From Gavia stellata (lineage: Eukaryota > Chordata > Aves > Gaviiformes > Gaviidae): a stretch of DNA of 64,000 nucleotides. Within the stretch, counting starts at the first letter, position 1; the number at the start of each line of letters is the position of its first letter. Below are positions 14,101 through 25,660 of this stretch, one piece after another. The translations under genes were made by a program, and so were the position numbers. A model generated the notes under the pieces. It was not told where the DNA came from. It searched no databases and saw only the letters and a program-made list of their open reading frames with translations. The DNA lies in contig NC_082617.1 in NCBI RefSeq assembly GCF_030936135.1, positions 3,530,001 through 3,594,000 on the forward strand, read 5' to 3'.

Positions 14101-14842
14101 CTGTACAGAAGCCGTAATCCCACGTCCAGCGATTCCCAGGCGGCACCGAGCAGACGTCCCGCGGCGGGGGCAGAGGCGATGCCGGGCAGTCACCCCGGGA
14201 CAGCCAAGCTCTCAATAACCACATTGTCACCCTTCCCCGTCCCACAGCGGTGGTGGGGGAACTGTTGCCTCCTGCCTGTGCCGGGGCAGGCCCAGGGGTA
14301 CCCCAGGGGTGCAGCCAGTCCTTCCCCCCACCCCAGAGCCCCTGGGGGGGCTCCCCCAGCCCTGCTAAGGGGGAGAAAGTTCATCTGCCGGCCCAGCCCC
14401 AGCAAACCCCGTGTTGACAGCGGTTTCCCTGAACAGGACCCGGTTTGCCAGCACCTCTCCGGAGCCCAGCTCTCCCCCTTCCCTCCCCGCAGCCCGGGGA
14501 AGCTCAGCGCATGAACACGCTCCCCGGTCCCCGGAGCCAACACAAACACCCCCGGCACAACCCAGCCTTTCATTTGGGAGGCAGACAAGCACCTCGGGTG
14601 CCCCCCCGCCCCGCCCGGGCTGTGCCCAGCCAAGGGGACAGGCAAAAACACCGGGAAACTGCAACGTGGTGGAAAGAGAAAAAAAAAAAAAAGTAGTTTA
14701 AAGTCCGGGAGAGAGGGGGAGAGCAGGCGGGGGGCTCCCGGGAGCACGGAGGGGGGGATCTCTTCAACACCCGGGTTGAAGAGAGGGATGGGGAGAGCCC
14801 GGCTGGGATAAGGGGAGCGGGGGAAGCGCGCCCGGAGCTCAC

Positions 14843-14897
14843 CCGCGATGTGCTGGCGGCGACCCTCGTCCAGGTGCGTGGAGACCACATCTCCCAT
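14843..14897 (-). CDS. NIBAN2: NIBAN2 coding exon 1 (protein Niban 2 / FAM129B), N-terminus only
   Basis: Minus-strand ATG at 14,897-14,895 in a good Kozak context (GCCATGG) opens MGDVVSTHLDEGRRQHIAG, which matches the Niban 2 N-terminus as I remember it (MGD..STHLD..RRQHIA). The exon ends on GCG G followed by the donor gtgagctcc, the same split-codon boundary expected for the family. Niban 2 is a cytoplasmic, membrane-associated PH-domain protein linked to cell survival and migration; none of the PH or downstream domains is in this window. Gly2 directly after Met is compatible with N-myristoylation, an inference. The frame stays open upstream through the GC-rich 5'UTR, so the start rests on homology. 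The gene is divergent from STXBP1. Confidence 0.9.
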
Positions 14898-14920
14898 GGC
14901 GAGCGGAGCCGGGCCGGGGC

Positions 14921-14975
14921 GGGCGGCGGCGGCAGGAGGAGGAGGAGGAGAAGGAGGAGGAGGAGGCGGAGGAAG
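14921..14975. repeat. (GGC)n/(GGA)n triplet repeat in NIBAN2 5'UTR
   Basis: Short GGC run followed by GGA/AGG repeats on the plus strand, about 25-75 bp upstream of the NIBAN2 start codon. The transcribed strand gives a CCU-rich leader. Confidence 0.8.
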
Positions 14976-16879
14976 GCAGCGCCCGGGGCGGTCAGGCAGC
15001 GCGGCGCCCCATGGCAGCCCCGGCCCCGCCGGCCTCCCCCGGCCACTCCCCCCGCGCCGCCCCGCTGCAGCCGCGCCAGCGCCCCGGGGCAGAGCAGCGC
15101 CCGCCGCCCCCGGCCCCGGCGTGAGTGAGTGAGTGTGTGTGGGGGGGTGTCCCCTCCCTGTAATTACCGCTCTCATTTGCTCGCTGGGGGATGGGGGAGG
15201 CTCAAGGAGAGCGGTTGTGCCCCCCCACCGGGCTGCCCCCCCCCCCGCCCGCGGGGTGCGCTGGGTGCTGGGAAGCGCCTCAGCCCCGCACGGCATCGCT
15301 GTGCCCCCCCCCGCCGCACACGCTGCGGGGACCCACGCCAGCTCCCGCGGCTGCTGGCGCCGGGCGAGCCAGCTCCGTCTGGGCAGCGGCCTCCGGGGCT
15401 CCTGACACCCGCAACACCCGCGCCCCCCGCCCCGCCTGCGCACCCGCGCCCGGCTCCTCCGCAGCCTCAGCCCGGGGCTCCTCGCAGGGCCGGGGCGGAG
15501 GGCGGCCGTGGGGCTGAGTGGGAGGCAGGCGAGGGGCCCCTCTCCCTCCCCCTCCCCGGCCTCCGGGCAGCCCTCATCGTGCAGGAGAATGGGATGGGAA
15601 AACTCAAGTTGCCTTAAAACACTCTCCGGCTATGGATTTTGGACCAGGAGCTGTTTGGCCCCACTCTCCCCGGGGTGGGGGGGAAGGCAGGAGGGGGCTG
15701 GCATCTCCCAGATCAACCAGCATCACTGGGGAGCTGGAGGGGACACGCAAAGTGGGATACTGGAACCAGTAACGCCCCACCAATCCGGCAAAATCCCCTC
15801 GCACACACTCTGCCGGGGCTGTAAACTGCCTGGCCGGACCCACGGGGTGCTGCTGGGCGGAGGGTGAGCTCCCAGGCCCGGGGCTGCTCGGCCAGGGAGG
15901 GAAGCAACCCGGGGCTGGGGAGCTGGAGGAAGCAGTGGAAAAGCTCCTCCTTCCTCTGCTGCTGCTGCAACTCCTCTCCCGAGAGCAACAGGCGGAAACA
16001 GCCTTCGCAGGATCCTCCACACGCTGCCTGGGCAGGATCCGGCTGGAGGAAAGGCCTCGCCTGCATCATTCCCAGACCCCTGAGCACAGGGAGCAGCCGG
16101 GGTGTGACCAAGGGAGGAAGAGGAGGAGGAAGGCAGAGGCCATGGCGGCGTGGCCAGAAAGTTCAGGCTGTTCCCAGCTGCAGGGCGGCTCCAGGGAGTC
16201 GCTGCCGAGGTGGATCCATGCCTTGGGATCGCTCCTGTCCCTGGGTGCTTCCAGACCGCTGGACTGGGCTGGGCAAAGCTCTGCTCAACCGCGGCCAGGT
16301 TGCTTGGCTAAGTCCAGGCCAGCCGCGTGGAAACGGCTCTGAGGTTGTTCCACGAGTCTTTTCCTGGGCTGGACTGTTTACCCGGAGGGAGGAGTGGAGG
16401 TGGCCAGTCCTGGAGCGAGGCATCCTGTTTATCCTGCCTGAAATAGCTCTTCTCCACCGGCCGCAGGCTGCCGGGCTGGGGAGGGGGACAGGAGGCTGCT
16501 CACACCTCTCCCTGCCCACTGCCACCAGCCCTGCCCCGAAACGGTGCCCACCGCCCGCTTGGCACTAACACCCATGGAGGGGGGACCAGGGGCTCCTTTC
16601 CCCGCACCGTGCCAGGGTGCTGTCACCCTGGGGCCAAGCATCCCCCTGGGCGGGGAGGGATGTGGGTGCTCCCATGCCAGGCCCAGCTCTGCTAAAGCCA
16701 AACACTCGACAGGAGGCCAAAGAACATCAGGACATCAGCTGGCATCCAGATGCCATCCTGCATCTGCCCTGGCACCCGCGGGAGCGAGGGCGGCCGGGTC
16801 TGCACTGCAGCTGGGGGCTGCTGGGGCTGGGGTATCCCCTGGGCTGGGCTCACCCCCCGAGGATGCCCCCCATGCATCA

Positions 16880-17660
16880 GCCCATTTCTATCTGGACAAG
16901 TTTCATACCCCTGCATGTCATTTCAAAGGGAAAATAATTTCAAAGCTGAAATATTTATCCTTTTCTCTTTGCAATGCCCTGTAAGAAGGCTTTACCCTTA
17001 GCAGTGGACTTGTCTGCAGTTTGTTTGCCTGGCCAAAACACTGTTGAAATCAAGGGATTCTCATGGGAAATTTAGCTACAGTGAAATCTTATTTCCAATA
17101 GAGAATCGTTCCACTGGAGGCTTTTAAATACTTTCCCCAGCACTGATCCCCGAGGAGTCTGGCTCTGAATTCATTTGAAAGTCTACCTTAGTGGGGTGAT
17201 GGCATTTAAAATGTGGGGAAAATGCATCCCCCTCCCTCAAATTGAAAAAAAATGTGAATATCTATCCATGGTAATAACTTCATTATTAGAAACCAAGCTT
17301 CATTCCTTTAAAAGAAGCAATGTGTGGAGAATGATTGAGGCAGTGCAGAGTCCTGCTAAATAGACCAAGCAAGCAGTATAAGCCCCTTATTTTTGAAAAA
17401 TCAATCCACATAAGCACTGGAGCACTACATACTGAGCCATTACCTGTCTTTTTTGCCCGCTGATGTTATTTCTTAAATAGAAGAAAAAAAAAAACCTAAT
17501 GAAAAGGTAAAAAATAGAGAGCATTGATATTGTTGATTTGCAAACAGGAAGGTTATATTTGTGGCATGCAGAAATAGTGTGTCAACAGAGACTGGAGGCT
17601 GTAACGCAGACACAGAGGCTGTTTCTGGGGCTCGAAAAACCTCCTGAAGATGAGCACAAC
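16880..17660. promoter_or_regulatory. AT-rich block, candidate conserved non-coding element
   Basis: Composition drops sharply from the GC-rich surroundings, with several A/T runs and no open coding signal. Blocks like this between neural genes are often deeply conserved enhancers. Conservation cannot be tested here, so this is a candidate based on composition only. Confidence 0.4.
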
Positions 17661-18489
17661 ATCCCGGCACCATTAGTCAGCGCCGTGCGGTGATGCCGCG
17701 CCGAGCTTCTGCCGCAGGCTGGCTGGTGGCAGAGACAGGCTCAGCTGCTAAAGCTTGGGAGGGGGAAAGTAAAGGAGTTCTATGAAGGGTTTTGTCATAA
17801 GAGGAGGCGTTTGGAGGCTCAAAGCTCAGCACTGGCATTGCGTTGAGCACTTCTCAATGTATTGCCACGTGGCTACGTGCAGAGGAGATTGTCCCCAACG
17901 CAGTCCTGCTCAGGGTTTCCTCCATCCCCACCACCCCGCTGGGTCCCCGAGGAGGATGGGGACAGGGAGATGGGGAGGGTTTGTCCTTCCTCTCCTGCTG
18001 CTGTTTTCTGGGAGCAGCGCGGCACAAAGCCCAGCCCGGCCCAGCTCAACCGCTGAGCCCCATCTCGCCGTGGCCAGGCAAGGGGTGCAGACACAGCCCC
18101 CCACACTCTCCTGCCTGCCCTCCCAACTCCATCCTCCCCAAGGATATCTTTAAATTCAGCGCCCTTTGCATTGCCCATGTGCAAGGGTGGCTCACTCCTT
18201 TTGCACAGACACAGGCAAGCAGCTCCTGCCCACCGGCTCAGGCATCGCCCGTGCTCTCCTTCCCCACATCCCTCTGCAAAGGCACCGGCTCTGGGTGACG
18301 CCGCTGCCGAGGCTGGAGCTGAGCCCCGCTGGGTTCAGGAGCCCTCGGCAGCCCTGAGCAGAGGGAAAGCAAACGCAGCAGCTCCTGCGCCACACGTGAT
18401 GCTCAAATAGGTTTAGCAAGCCCGGCCCCACGTCTGCCCCACGTGTTGGGGCTGCGAGTGGACGCAGCACAGACGTCCCTCCCGTTAGA

Positions 18490-18660
18490 GACTGTGTGGT
18501 TACAGAGTTTTAAAAAATTCCACCGTGATAAAGTCTAATCTTCCCAGCTAATTACATCTCACTACACAGATGGAAATGACTCTTATCTGCCTGGAGCTGG
18601 CTGAATTATCCTAGCTTCGAAATGAAGGATTTCCCTCTGAATACAGCCCAGGAAAATAAA
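18490..18660. promoter_or_regulatory. Candidate enhancer with GATA, homeodomain and E-box motifs
   Basis: Within about 60 bp lie GATAA (18,527-18,531), TAATTA (18,549-18,554), the E-box CAGATGG (18,567-18,573) and CTTATC, a reverse GATA site (18,582-18,587). Motif density and low GC content relative to the flanks are the only evidence. Confidence 0.35.
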
Positions 18661-20404
18661 CGCTTTCACGCTTTCAGGCAGCTGCCTGGGACCACGGTGA
18701 CGGCAGCAGCGATCTGAGACAGTCCCCGAATCGGCAAAGCCCTCAAAGTGCGTGTGACGCCTGAGGCTGGTGCAGAAATCCACCATGATGAGCAAAGTAC
18801 TCCAGACCTCTCCTTCACCCCTCCGGCGACCCAGCACGTCTCCTGGACGATCCTGATGCCCCAGTCTACGTCTGTGAGGGAGCATTTAAAAAAGAAAGTT
18901 GATTACTTGGGATATTTTTATGCTCACAGCAGTCAAACCAAACCTGCCAGGGGCTGTGTGCTCAGCTCCCTGCCCCTCCTGCTCCTTCAGCTGCTCCGCC
19001 TGGATTCGGTACCCACGGGGAGGATCACCCCTGCCTTGCTCCCCTAGGATTTTCCATGCAGTCATTACCATGGTGTAAAATCTGACCTCTCGGCAGCAAG
19101 GGTGGTTGATGCACCTGCGGAGCGCCCAGAACAGGCTGTTCTCCATCCCTTACTGCCTCCAGGACCTGCTGAGTTCCTGCAACCACTAAACACAGGAGTA
19201 TGTCACAGGATAAAGCTTTCAGCCCAGTAAATATTTATTTCTCTTTCTCTGACATAAGGAGCAATCAGCAGAGTTTTCCTTTCACTCTCAGTGACCCTGG
19301 GACGAGGATCTGTTGCCACCTCAGCCAGATCACTGGGAAACCCCATCGCTTTGGGGGAAGAGCCTGGGGGTGCTTGCGGGCAGGGGGTGCAGCTCCGGGG
19401 GTTTCGGGGTGTCCCTTGCAAATAGAGCCGCATGCATTTCTCCGGAGGCTCTGACAGCCAGTGCAGCCGGGCTCAGGTCCCCATCCATGGGGGGACGGCC
19501 ACATGCAAACCCACCCGGTGTCACCTCCAAGGCCTCGGAGGTGAAGAAGACATGTCCTTGTTAAGGGACTCGGCCGCGGCGTGGGGGCTGAGAGAGCCAA
19601 GGCTGGGCAGGAGGGAAAAGCACCCGGCAAACACGGGTGTGAGCGTGGCCTCCTGCTCGTGCGCGAGGGGCTGCCCGCCTTCACGGGAACCGGCCTTGGC
19701 GCAATTAAGAGCTATATAACTGCAGCAGTAAAACTTCCCTCCGCTGATAAAGCCGAGGGCAGCTCTGCCCGGCCCCGGGGAGCAGCAGTGCCCTGCCCCG
19801 GGCTCTGGGGATGGGCCCCGCGCGTTGTTGCACCCTCAGTCCCACTGACTCCAGCGGGATTTGCTGTGCCGGAGCAGCGCTCCGAGATAACAAGGTGATT
19901 AAGCAGTGCTGAATCAGGCCTGCCGTGACCCCGGCTTTTGCTGAATCAGGGCGGGAGCCGGGGCAGGAGCAATAACCTCCAGCCCAGCTCCGGGCTGGGC
20001 ACCGAGCCTCCGCGCAGAGGGATGGAGAGGATCAGCCCCAAGCCTGGCCTGGGCTGGGGAAGCAACTTGGGACCCTGCAAAAACCCACAAGCCAGTCCCA
20101 CGGGGCTGTGGCAGGCAGCACAGGGGTCGGGCTGTGCCCGGGAGGGTCACCCGCACCCACACCCCCCCGTGAGTGAGCACCCACCCCGCCTGCGAGCGCC
20201 CCGCTGCAGGGAGGGGACCAGCCGGGCCGGGGGACAGCAGCCCCCCCGGGCTCGCAGAGGGCACGGGTGGAGGAGGGTGGCTCATGTGGATCACCATTCC
20301 CCTCTGCTGGTCGGGACTGGGATAACTGGTGGCCGCCAGCCAGGCCTTGGCAGGGAGCCGGGGCCGGCCCGGTGCAGCCTGAGCGGGGTGCGACAGCCTG
20401 CCTG

Positions 20405-21650
20405 CCCCGGCACGGGCACGGGCACCGGCGTGGCGTGGGGCGTGGGAACGGGCACGGGCATGGGCACCGGGATGGCGTGGGGCATGGGAATGGGCACGGG
20501 CACAGGCACGGGCACAGGCATGCCGTGGGGTGCGGGAACGGGCACGGGCATAGGCATGGGCATGGGCACAGGCATGGCACGGGGTGTGGGAACGGGCACG
20601 GGCATGGGCACCGGCGTGGCGTGGAGCATGGGAATGGGCACGGGCACAGGCACGGGCACCGGCATGCCGTGGGGGGTGGGAACGGCACGGGCATGGGCAT
20701 GGGCACAGGCATGGCGTGGAGCATGGGCATGGGCACGGGCATGGACACTGGGATGGCGTGGGGCATGGGAATGGGCACGGGCACAGGCACGGGCACCGGC
20801 ATGCCGTGGGGTGCGGGAACAGGCACAGGCATAGGCATGGGCATGGGCACAGGCATGGCACAGGGTGTGGGAATGGGCATGGGCACAGGCACTGGCATGG
20901 TGTGGGGCATGGGAATGGGCACGGGCACCGGCATGGTGTGGGGCATGGGAATGGGCACGGGCACAGGCACGGGCACCGGCATGCCGTGGGGTGCGGGAAC
21001 GGGCACGGGCATAGGCATGGGCATGGGCACAGGCATGGCACGGGGTGTGGGAACGGGCACGGGCATGGGCACCGGCGTGGCATGGGGCGTGGGAATGGGC
21101 ACGGCTGTGGGCACGGGCACCGGCATGGCATGGGGCATGGGAACAGGCATGGGCACGGGCACCGGCATGCCGTGGGGTGCGGGAACGGGCATGGGCATGG
21201 ATATGGGCACAGGCATGGCACGGGGTGTGGGAACGGGCACGGGCATGGGCACCAGCTGGTGTGGGGTGTGGGAATGGGCACAGGTATGGGCACAGGCATG
21301 GCATGGGCATGGCAGACAGCTTATCTGCGTCGGGCGGCGGCACCGACATGGGCAGGGCGTGAGGGAATGGGCACTGGCACCAGCATGGGCATAGGCATGG
21401 GCACAGGAACCAGCACCAGCATGGGCATGGGGTATTGGCACCGGCATGGGCACCGGGATGAGCACAGGGTACGGGCATGGTCATCAGCATGGCATGGGAC
21501 ATGGCAACAGGCACTGGCATGCGGCATGTTTGTGGGTAGAAGGCATGGGCACAGGACACAGGCATGGGGCATGGGGCATGCGGATGGGAATGGGGCATGG
21601 GCACCGTCACGGGCATGGGGCATGGCATGGGCACGGGGCATGGGCAATGC
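20405..21650. repeat. 1.25-kb GGGCAY-based minisatellite
   Basis: Built from hexamers GGGCAC/GGGCAT/GGCACC/GGCATG arranged into longer blocks. One block containing ATGCCGTGGGGTGCGGGAAC recurs near 20,521, 20,803, 20,983 and 21,169, spaced about 282, 180 and 186 bp, so there is higher-order structure. Because most units are multiples of 6 bp, stop codons are excluded on both strands and open frames of up to about 550 codons appear (Gly-Met-Gly-Thr, Pro-Met-Pro-Val or His-Ala type). These have no initiator context or homology and are not called genes. Confidence 0.93.
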
Positions 21651-23221
21651 CTCCCCAGCCCCTCCAGCTGCTTGCAGGCTGCTGCGGGGACCCAGGAGGG
21701 ACTGGGGGCTCTGCCAGCCGCCCAGCTTTCCCAAGGAGCCCACGCTGACGGGCACTGGACACCAGTAAACATGGGAACGCTGGTCTCGGCCCCTTTGGCT
21801 CCGGTGGCTATTCCTGGCATGGACCAGGCCAGGATGCGGCCCTGGCTCTGCCCCTTGCTGTGGGATACTGTGAAGAGGGGTTTTGTGACCTGTGGGTTCT
21901 GCCTTACTTCCATACCCTGGGCAGGGACGGGGCATCGCATCGTGCAAGGCCTGGTTCTGGGTCACCGCAGCCACCGCTCTGGCATTCGCACAAGGGAAAG
22001 GAAAAAACCATATGTTTGAGAAATGAAGAACAGCTGGAAACAGCGGGAAAACCCGAAGTACAAAGCCTGGGCCCCTTGCTGAGCAAGTATCTCTGCTCAG
22101 CCATCACCCCTCACTGCCTCCAGTGAAAACACTGGACACTTGGAGATTAACCCGGAGCAGCTTCACCCAGGCAGCTCACGGGGACGAAAGCAATGGGTGA
22201 CGCTGTGACCTCCCTGTCCCGGCAGCCACCTTCCCTTGGGACACGTTCCCAACCCTGGGGTGAGCTATTTGGCTTCATCGTCACCAGTTTGCCTCTGCCT
22301 GCACTGAGGGTGGGGTTGAAGCGGCCTCCCTGTTTGACGGCCCCTGACAATGGATGCATCCCCCAGCGGGATGAAGCCGGGGGGGTTTCCCCCTCCCTGG
22401 GGCTCTGGAGGGGGGGACAGCCCCAGGGCTCACAAAGTTTTGCAGACACTCACCCTGCCTGCGAGCCAGCAGCCCCAGGGGAATCAGAAGGGGCCCGGGG
22501 ATACGCTCACACCCTCCCACCGCTGCCCCGTGGGTTCCCTGAGCTCCCAAATGCACCCGGAGAGTGCCGGGTCCCCAGGGAAGGTGGGCAGGAGGTCAGC
22601 AGGAGCTGCTGGTGTTTCCCCCCAAGCCCCAGCACTCAGGAGATTGCAGGACATCTCCATTTCTCCCAGTTAAACACATTTCCAGCATCTCGACAGTTTT
22701 CAACTGAACTTTTGGGGTTGAAAAAGACCAGGGTGAGGCCTCCCAGCCCAGAGGCCTGAGGAGAGGACCAGCAAGGAAGGATCAGGATGTGGCCCCAGGG
22801 CTGCTCGGGAAAGCATCTCCCACATCAACTCCCCCTCCGTGCCACAGACAGCCTCAAACTTGTCTTTCAGGAAAACCAGCTTCAGCCAGCTCCCTCCCAT
22901 TCCTTGACCCCGAGACCGGTCCCTCGCCTTGCCTCCCAGCTCCCGCCGTTATTTAGGCAGGGTTAAGTCCCATGCCAATGCTCAGACCCGGCCACCCCGA
23001 TTCACATCATTTGCACAGCACAGGATGGAGCGAGGGGAGCAGCCACCACCTCTCCCCATCCACCCTGATGTTCCTTCTCAGCCTTACGGTGGAAAGCGGG
23101 GTGAGGAAATGCTGCTCCCCTTCCCTTACCTGTGCGTGGTATCTCGGCTGCATAGGGACTGCACCCGCTGTGGCTCGGCTGTGCTGGGGGCGTTCCGAGC
23201 TGGGTGGCACCGGCTCCTCAC

Positions 23222-23730
23222 CCAGAATCACAAAATCCCAGAATCACAGAATCCCTAAGGTTGGAAAAGATCTGTAAGATCATCGAGTCCAACCATCAAC
23301 CAGCAAACCCCACCATGCCCACTAAACCATGTCCCACAATGCCTCATCCACACGTTCCTTGAACACCTCCAGTGATGGTGACTCCACCACTTCCCTGGGC
23401 ACTTTATTTCAGTGTTTCACCACTCTCTCAGTAAAGAACTTTTTCCTAATATCCAGCCTGAACCTCCCCTGGCGCAACTTGAGGCCATTTCCTCTTGTCC
23501 TGTCACTTGTCACTTGGGAGAAGAGACCATCACCCACCTCACCACAACCCTCTTTCAGGCAGTTGTAGAGAGCAATGAGGTCTCCCCCTCAGCCTCCTCT
23601 TCTCCAGACTGAACAACCCCAGCTCCCTCAGCCGCTCCTCATCAGACTTGTGCTCCAGACCCCTCACCAGCTCCGTCGCCCTTCTCTGGACACGCTCCAG
23701 CACCTCAGTGTCCTTCTTGTAGCGAGGGGT
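23222..23730 (-). mobile_element. CR1 LINE copy, 5'-truncated
   Basis: The plus strand starts with ATCACAGAATCC and continues with AAGGTTGGAAAAGATC and GAGTCCAACC, the reverse complement of the classic avian/reptilian CR1 3' end, so the element is on the minus strand with its 3' end at about 23,222. The minus-strand frame upstream encodes the CR1 reverse-transcriptase tail ([17 protein letters not shown], then [19 protein letters not shown]) before frameshifting. It is a dead fragment of roughly 500 bp lacking most of ORF2. The 3' flank holds short GATTCTG-like repeats typical of CR1 termini. Confidence 0.92.
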
Positions 23731-24387
23731 CTCTCTTGTAGAGACCTGGAGGCCCTTGCAGAGGAGGGAAAGGCTCCTGCTGGTCTCCAAGGGTCTAAGG
23801 CCTGTGGCCAACAGCCCACGGTCCCTGCTGGGAGGACCCGCCATCCCGGGGCATTTTGCACCCCAGCAAACGCCTTCGAGTGGGAACTAGCCTCCAGCCC
23901 CGAAGCCAGCAGGCTCCCGGGCGTCAGGACGTGGGCTCCCCACGTTAGGTGGGGCCGAGCCCCTGCCCTCAGGAAGGCAATGCCGAAGCACCCTTCCCAC
24001 AGCAGCCCTCTCTCCACCCCACCGTTTGCAGGTCATTTCTCTCCCTGCCCTCCCAGCACCCACCTCCAAGGCTTCCGTGCCCAGCCTGGCACCCTGCCGT
24101 TGCCCCCGCAGCCTGCGGGTCGGGACTGTCCGGCTTTGGTTGCTGATTTTTTCGAATGAAGCAAGTGTCACTCTTTATTTATTTTTTCCTGTCAGATGTG
24201 ATGGATGGAAGAGAACCACCCGGCTGCCGGCGAGATGAGTGTCCCTGAGGGCAGGGAGGGGGGCCACCGCGGGGACCCCCAGCAGACGGGTCCCGGCTCA
24301 CCTCCGGCTCCGTACACGTGCTGCGTTTTAGCCTACAGAGAAGCGATGCTCGGCCTCACCGGGGAGATTGACAGGGAGATGGGAAAG

Positions 24388-24432
24388 GAGTATAAATACC
24401 TCGCTCTTAAATAGCCTGCTGGTATTTATAGC
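24388..24432 (+). promoter_or_regulatory. TATA-like and MEF2-like AT cores upstream of STXBP1
   Basis: TATAAATA (24,391-24,398), CTTAAATAG (24,406-24,414) and TATTTATAG (24,423-24,431) occur in 41 bp of otherwise GC-rich sequence 1.5 kb upstream of the STXBP1 start codon. The set could be a TATA promoter or imperfect MEF2 sites; no downstream exon was recognised. Confidence 0.3.
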
Positions 24433-25302
24433 CTGTGGTTGGCAGAGAGTCCGGTGGCTCTGACAAACTCAACTCCAGCTTATTTTTAAGGACGCATTGA
24501 AGAGAAGAGGTTTTCAAGTAAAGGATCGAGACGCACGTCCGCCTGACCTGGGGCTGCTGGGAGCCCACGCAGCCGGGTCGGAGCACGGGCCTCCGTCACC
24601 CCGCCGTCCCTCCAGGCTCTCCTTTGCTGGGCGGTGTCCCCAGGCACCCCCTGTCCTGCCTCGCCTCTGAGCCCCAGGGTGGATGTATATATGGCCATAC
24701 ATACATATATATCTCTCCATACCTGCGGGCACAGCCTGTCCCTGGAGCGCTCTGCCGTTCGCCCAGGCTCTGTGCTAGCCATCGCCCCGTTTCCCACCGC
24801 CTTTCCCATTTTTCCTTCCTCACCCCATCACACCCTGCCCAGGCGTGGAAGGGGGAGCACAGAAAAACACTCAACCCCCCCGCTGGCACGGCCCTGGGAG
24901 GGCAGTTCGGGGCCAACCGCAGCGGCTGGCAGCCCCGGCACCCACCCCGCACCCCAGCGCGGAGGAAGAGCCACCCTCCCGTGGTGGCACCCGGGTGCGA
25001 GGAGCTGCCGGGCCAGGAGCCTTTGCCCCCAGATTTACAGCCCCCCCCGTGCCCGTCATGTGTGGGTGGCCGCGGGGTGTCTGCATCCCCTGCGGGGGGG
25101 GGGGGGGGGGAGATTTTGCTGGGCCAAGGGTGAGACACCATAGGGACCCCTCCCCACTGCCCCCTCCGCTGTCCCGGGGAGGGCCTCTCCCCACAAGCAG
25201 ATGCTGCAGCCCTGGGGGGGGGCAGGTTTCCCCCAGCCCCATGGAGGGGGGGGGCAGCGCTTTGCTTCGGCGCTGGCAAAATGAGCCCGGAGGTGCAGAG
25301 CT

Positions 25303-25660
25303 GAGCCCTGGGGGGTGCGGGAAGGGGGGGGGGGGATGCTGGATGCGGGGTGGGGATGCTGGGTGCGGGGGGGGGGGGTGCTGGGTGCCGGGGGGGATGC
25401 TGGGTGCGGGGGGGGGGGTGCTGGGTGCCGGGGGGGGTGCTGGGTGCTGGGGGGTGCTGGGTGCGGGGGGGTGCTGAGTGCCGGGGGGGGTGCTGCGTGC
25501 GGGGGGGTGCTGGGTTCGGGGGGGGGGGGTGCTGGGTGCGGGGGGGTGCTGGGTGCCGGGGGGGGGTGCTGGGTGCCGGGGGGGGATGCTGGGTTCGGGG
25601 GGGGTGCTGAGTGCCCGGGGGGGTGCTGGGTGCGGGGGGGTGCTGGGTGCCAGGGGGCGC
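25303..25660. repeat. G-run minisatellite next to the STXBP1 promoter
   Basis: About seventeen imperfect copies of a roughly 19-21 bp unit of the form GCTGGGTGC followed by 6-10 G. Each unit adds at least one long G-run on the plus strand, giving extreme G-quadruplex potential for about 350 bp, ending about 300 bp before the STXBP1 start codon. Copy number is likely to vary and to be mis-assembled. Confidence 0.93.

Larger units (their letters stand above)
1..14842 (-). other. NIBAN2: NIBAN2 intron 1 (partial, runs off the left edge)
   Basis: This stretch lies 3' of NIBAN2 coding exon 1 on the minus strand. I looked for the next exon of the family (start of the PH-like region) in all minus-strand frames and did not find it, so the whole stretch is called intron. 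It is GC-rich with no coding signal. Contents seen: an AT-rich patch at 1-160, a CA-rich microsatellite at 3,105-3,386, an A-tract at 3,712-3,739, a homeodomain-like motif pair at 4,199-4,229, a 23-bp minisatellite at 5,001-5,220, a C-run at 8,132-8,149 and an A-run at 8,275-8,288. Alternative NIBAN2 first exons could hide here; none was recognised. Confidence 0.75.
14440..15560. promoter_or_regulatory. NIBAN2: NIBAN2 CpG-island promoter and 5'UTR
   Basis: Dense CpG stretch around and upstream (to the right) of NIBAN2 exon 1, with GGC/GGA triplet repeats at about 14,920-14,975 that would be transcribed as a C/U-rich 5'UTR. There is no TATA box at a sensible distance. The exact transcription start cannot be placed from sequence; it probably lies between 14,950 and 15,500. 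Confidence 0.75.
15560..25640. other. NIBAN2-STXBP1 intergenic spacer
   Basis: About 10 kb between two divergent CpG-island promoters. No exon with recognisable protein similarity was found on either strand. It contains an unusually AT-rich block (16,880-17,660), motif-dense AT-rich patches near 18,500-18,620, 18,880-19,260 and 24,160-24,520, a large minisatellite (20,405-21,650), a CR1 retroposon copy (23,222-23,730) and the G-run array (25,303-25,660). The rest is ordinary GC-rich unique sequence in which I see nothing specific. Confidence 0.8.

Noticed and set aside
14190..15443. 417-codon minus-strand frame through NIBAN2 exon 1
   Set aside because: Only the 19 residues from MGDVV are NIBAN2; the rest is GC-rich 5'UTR upstream and intron downstream of a clear donor.
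20291..21940. Open frames of 375-549 codons on both strands
   Set aside because: They are created by the GGGCAY minisatellite: simple repeating peptides on both strands, no homology, no splice or start logic.
23539..23844. 101-codon frame with reverse-transcriptase-like residues as a host gene
   Set aside because: It is the ORF2 tail of the truncated CR1 element, frameshifted at both ends.
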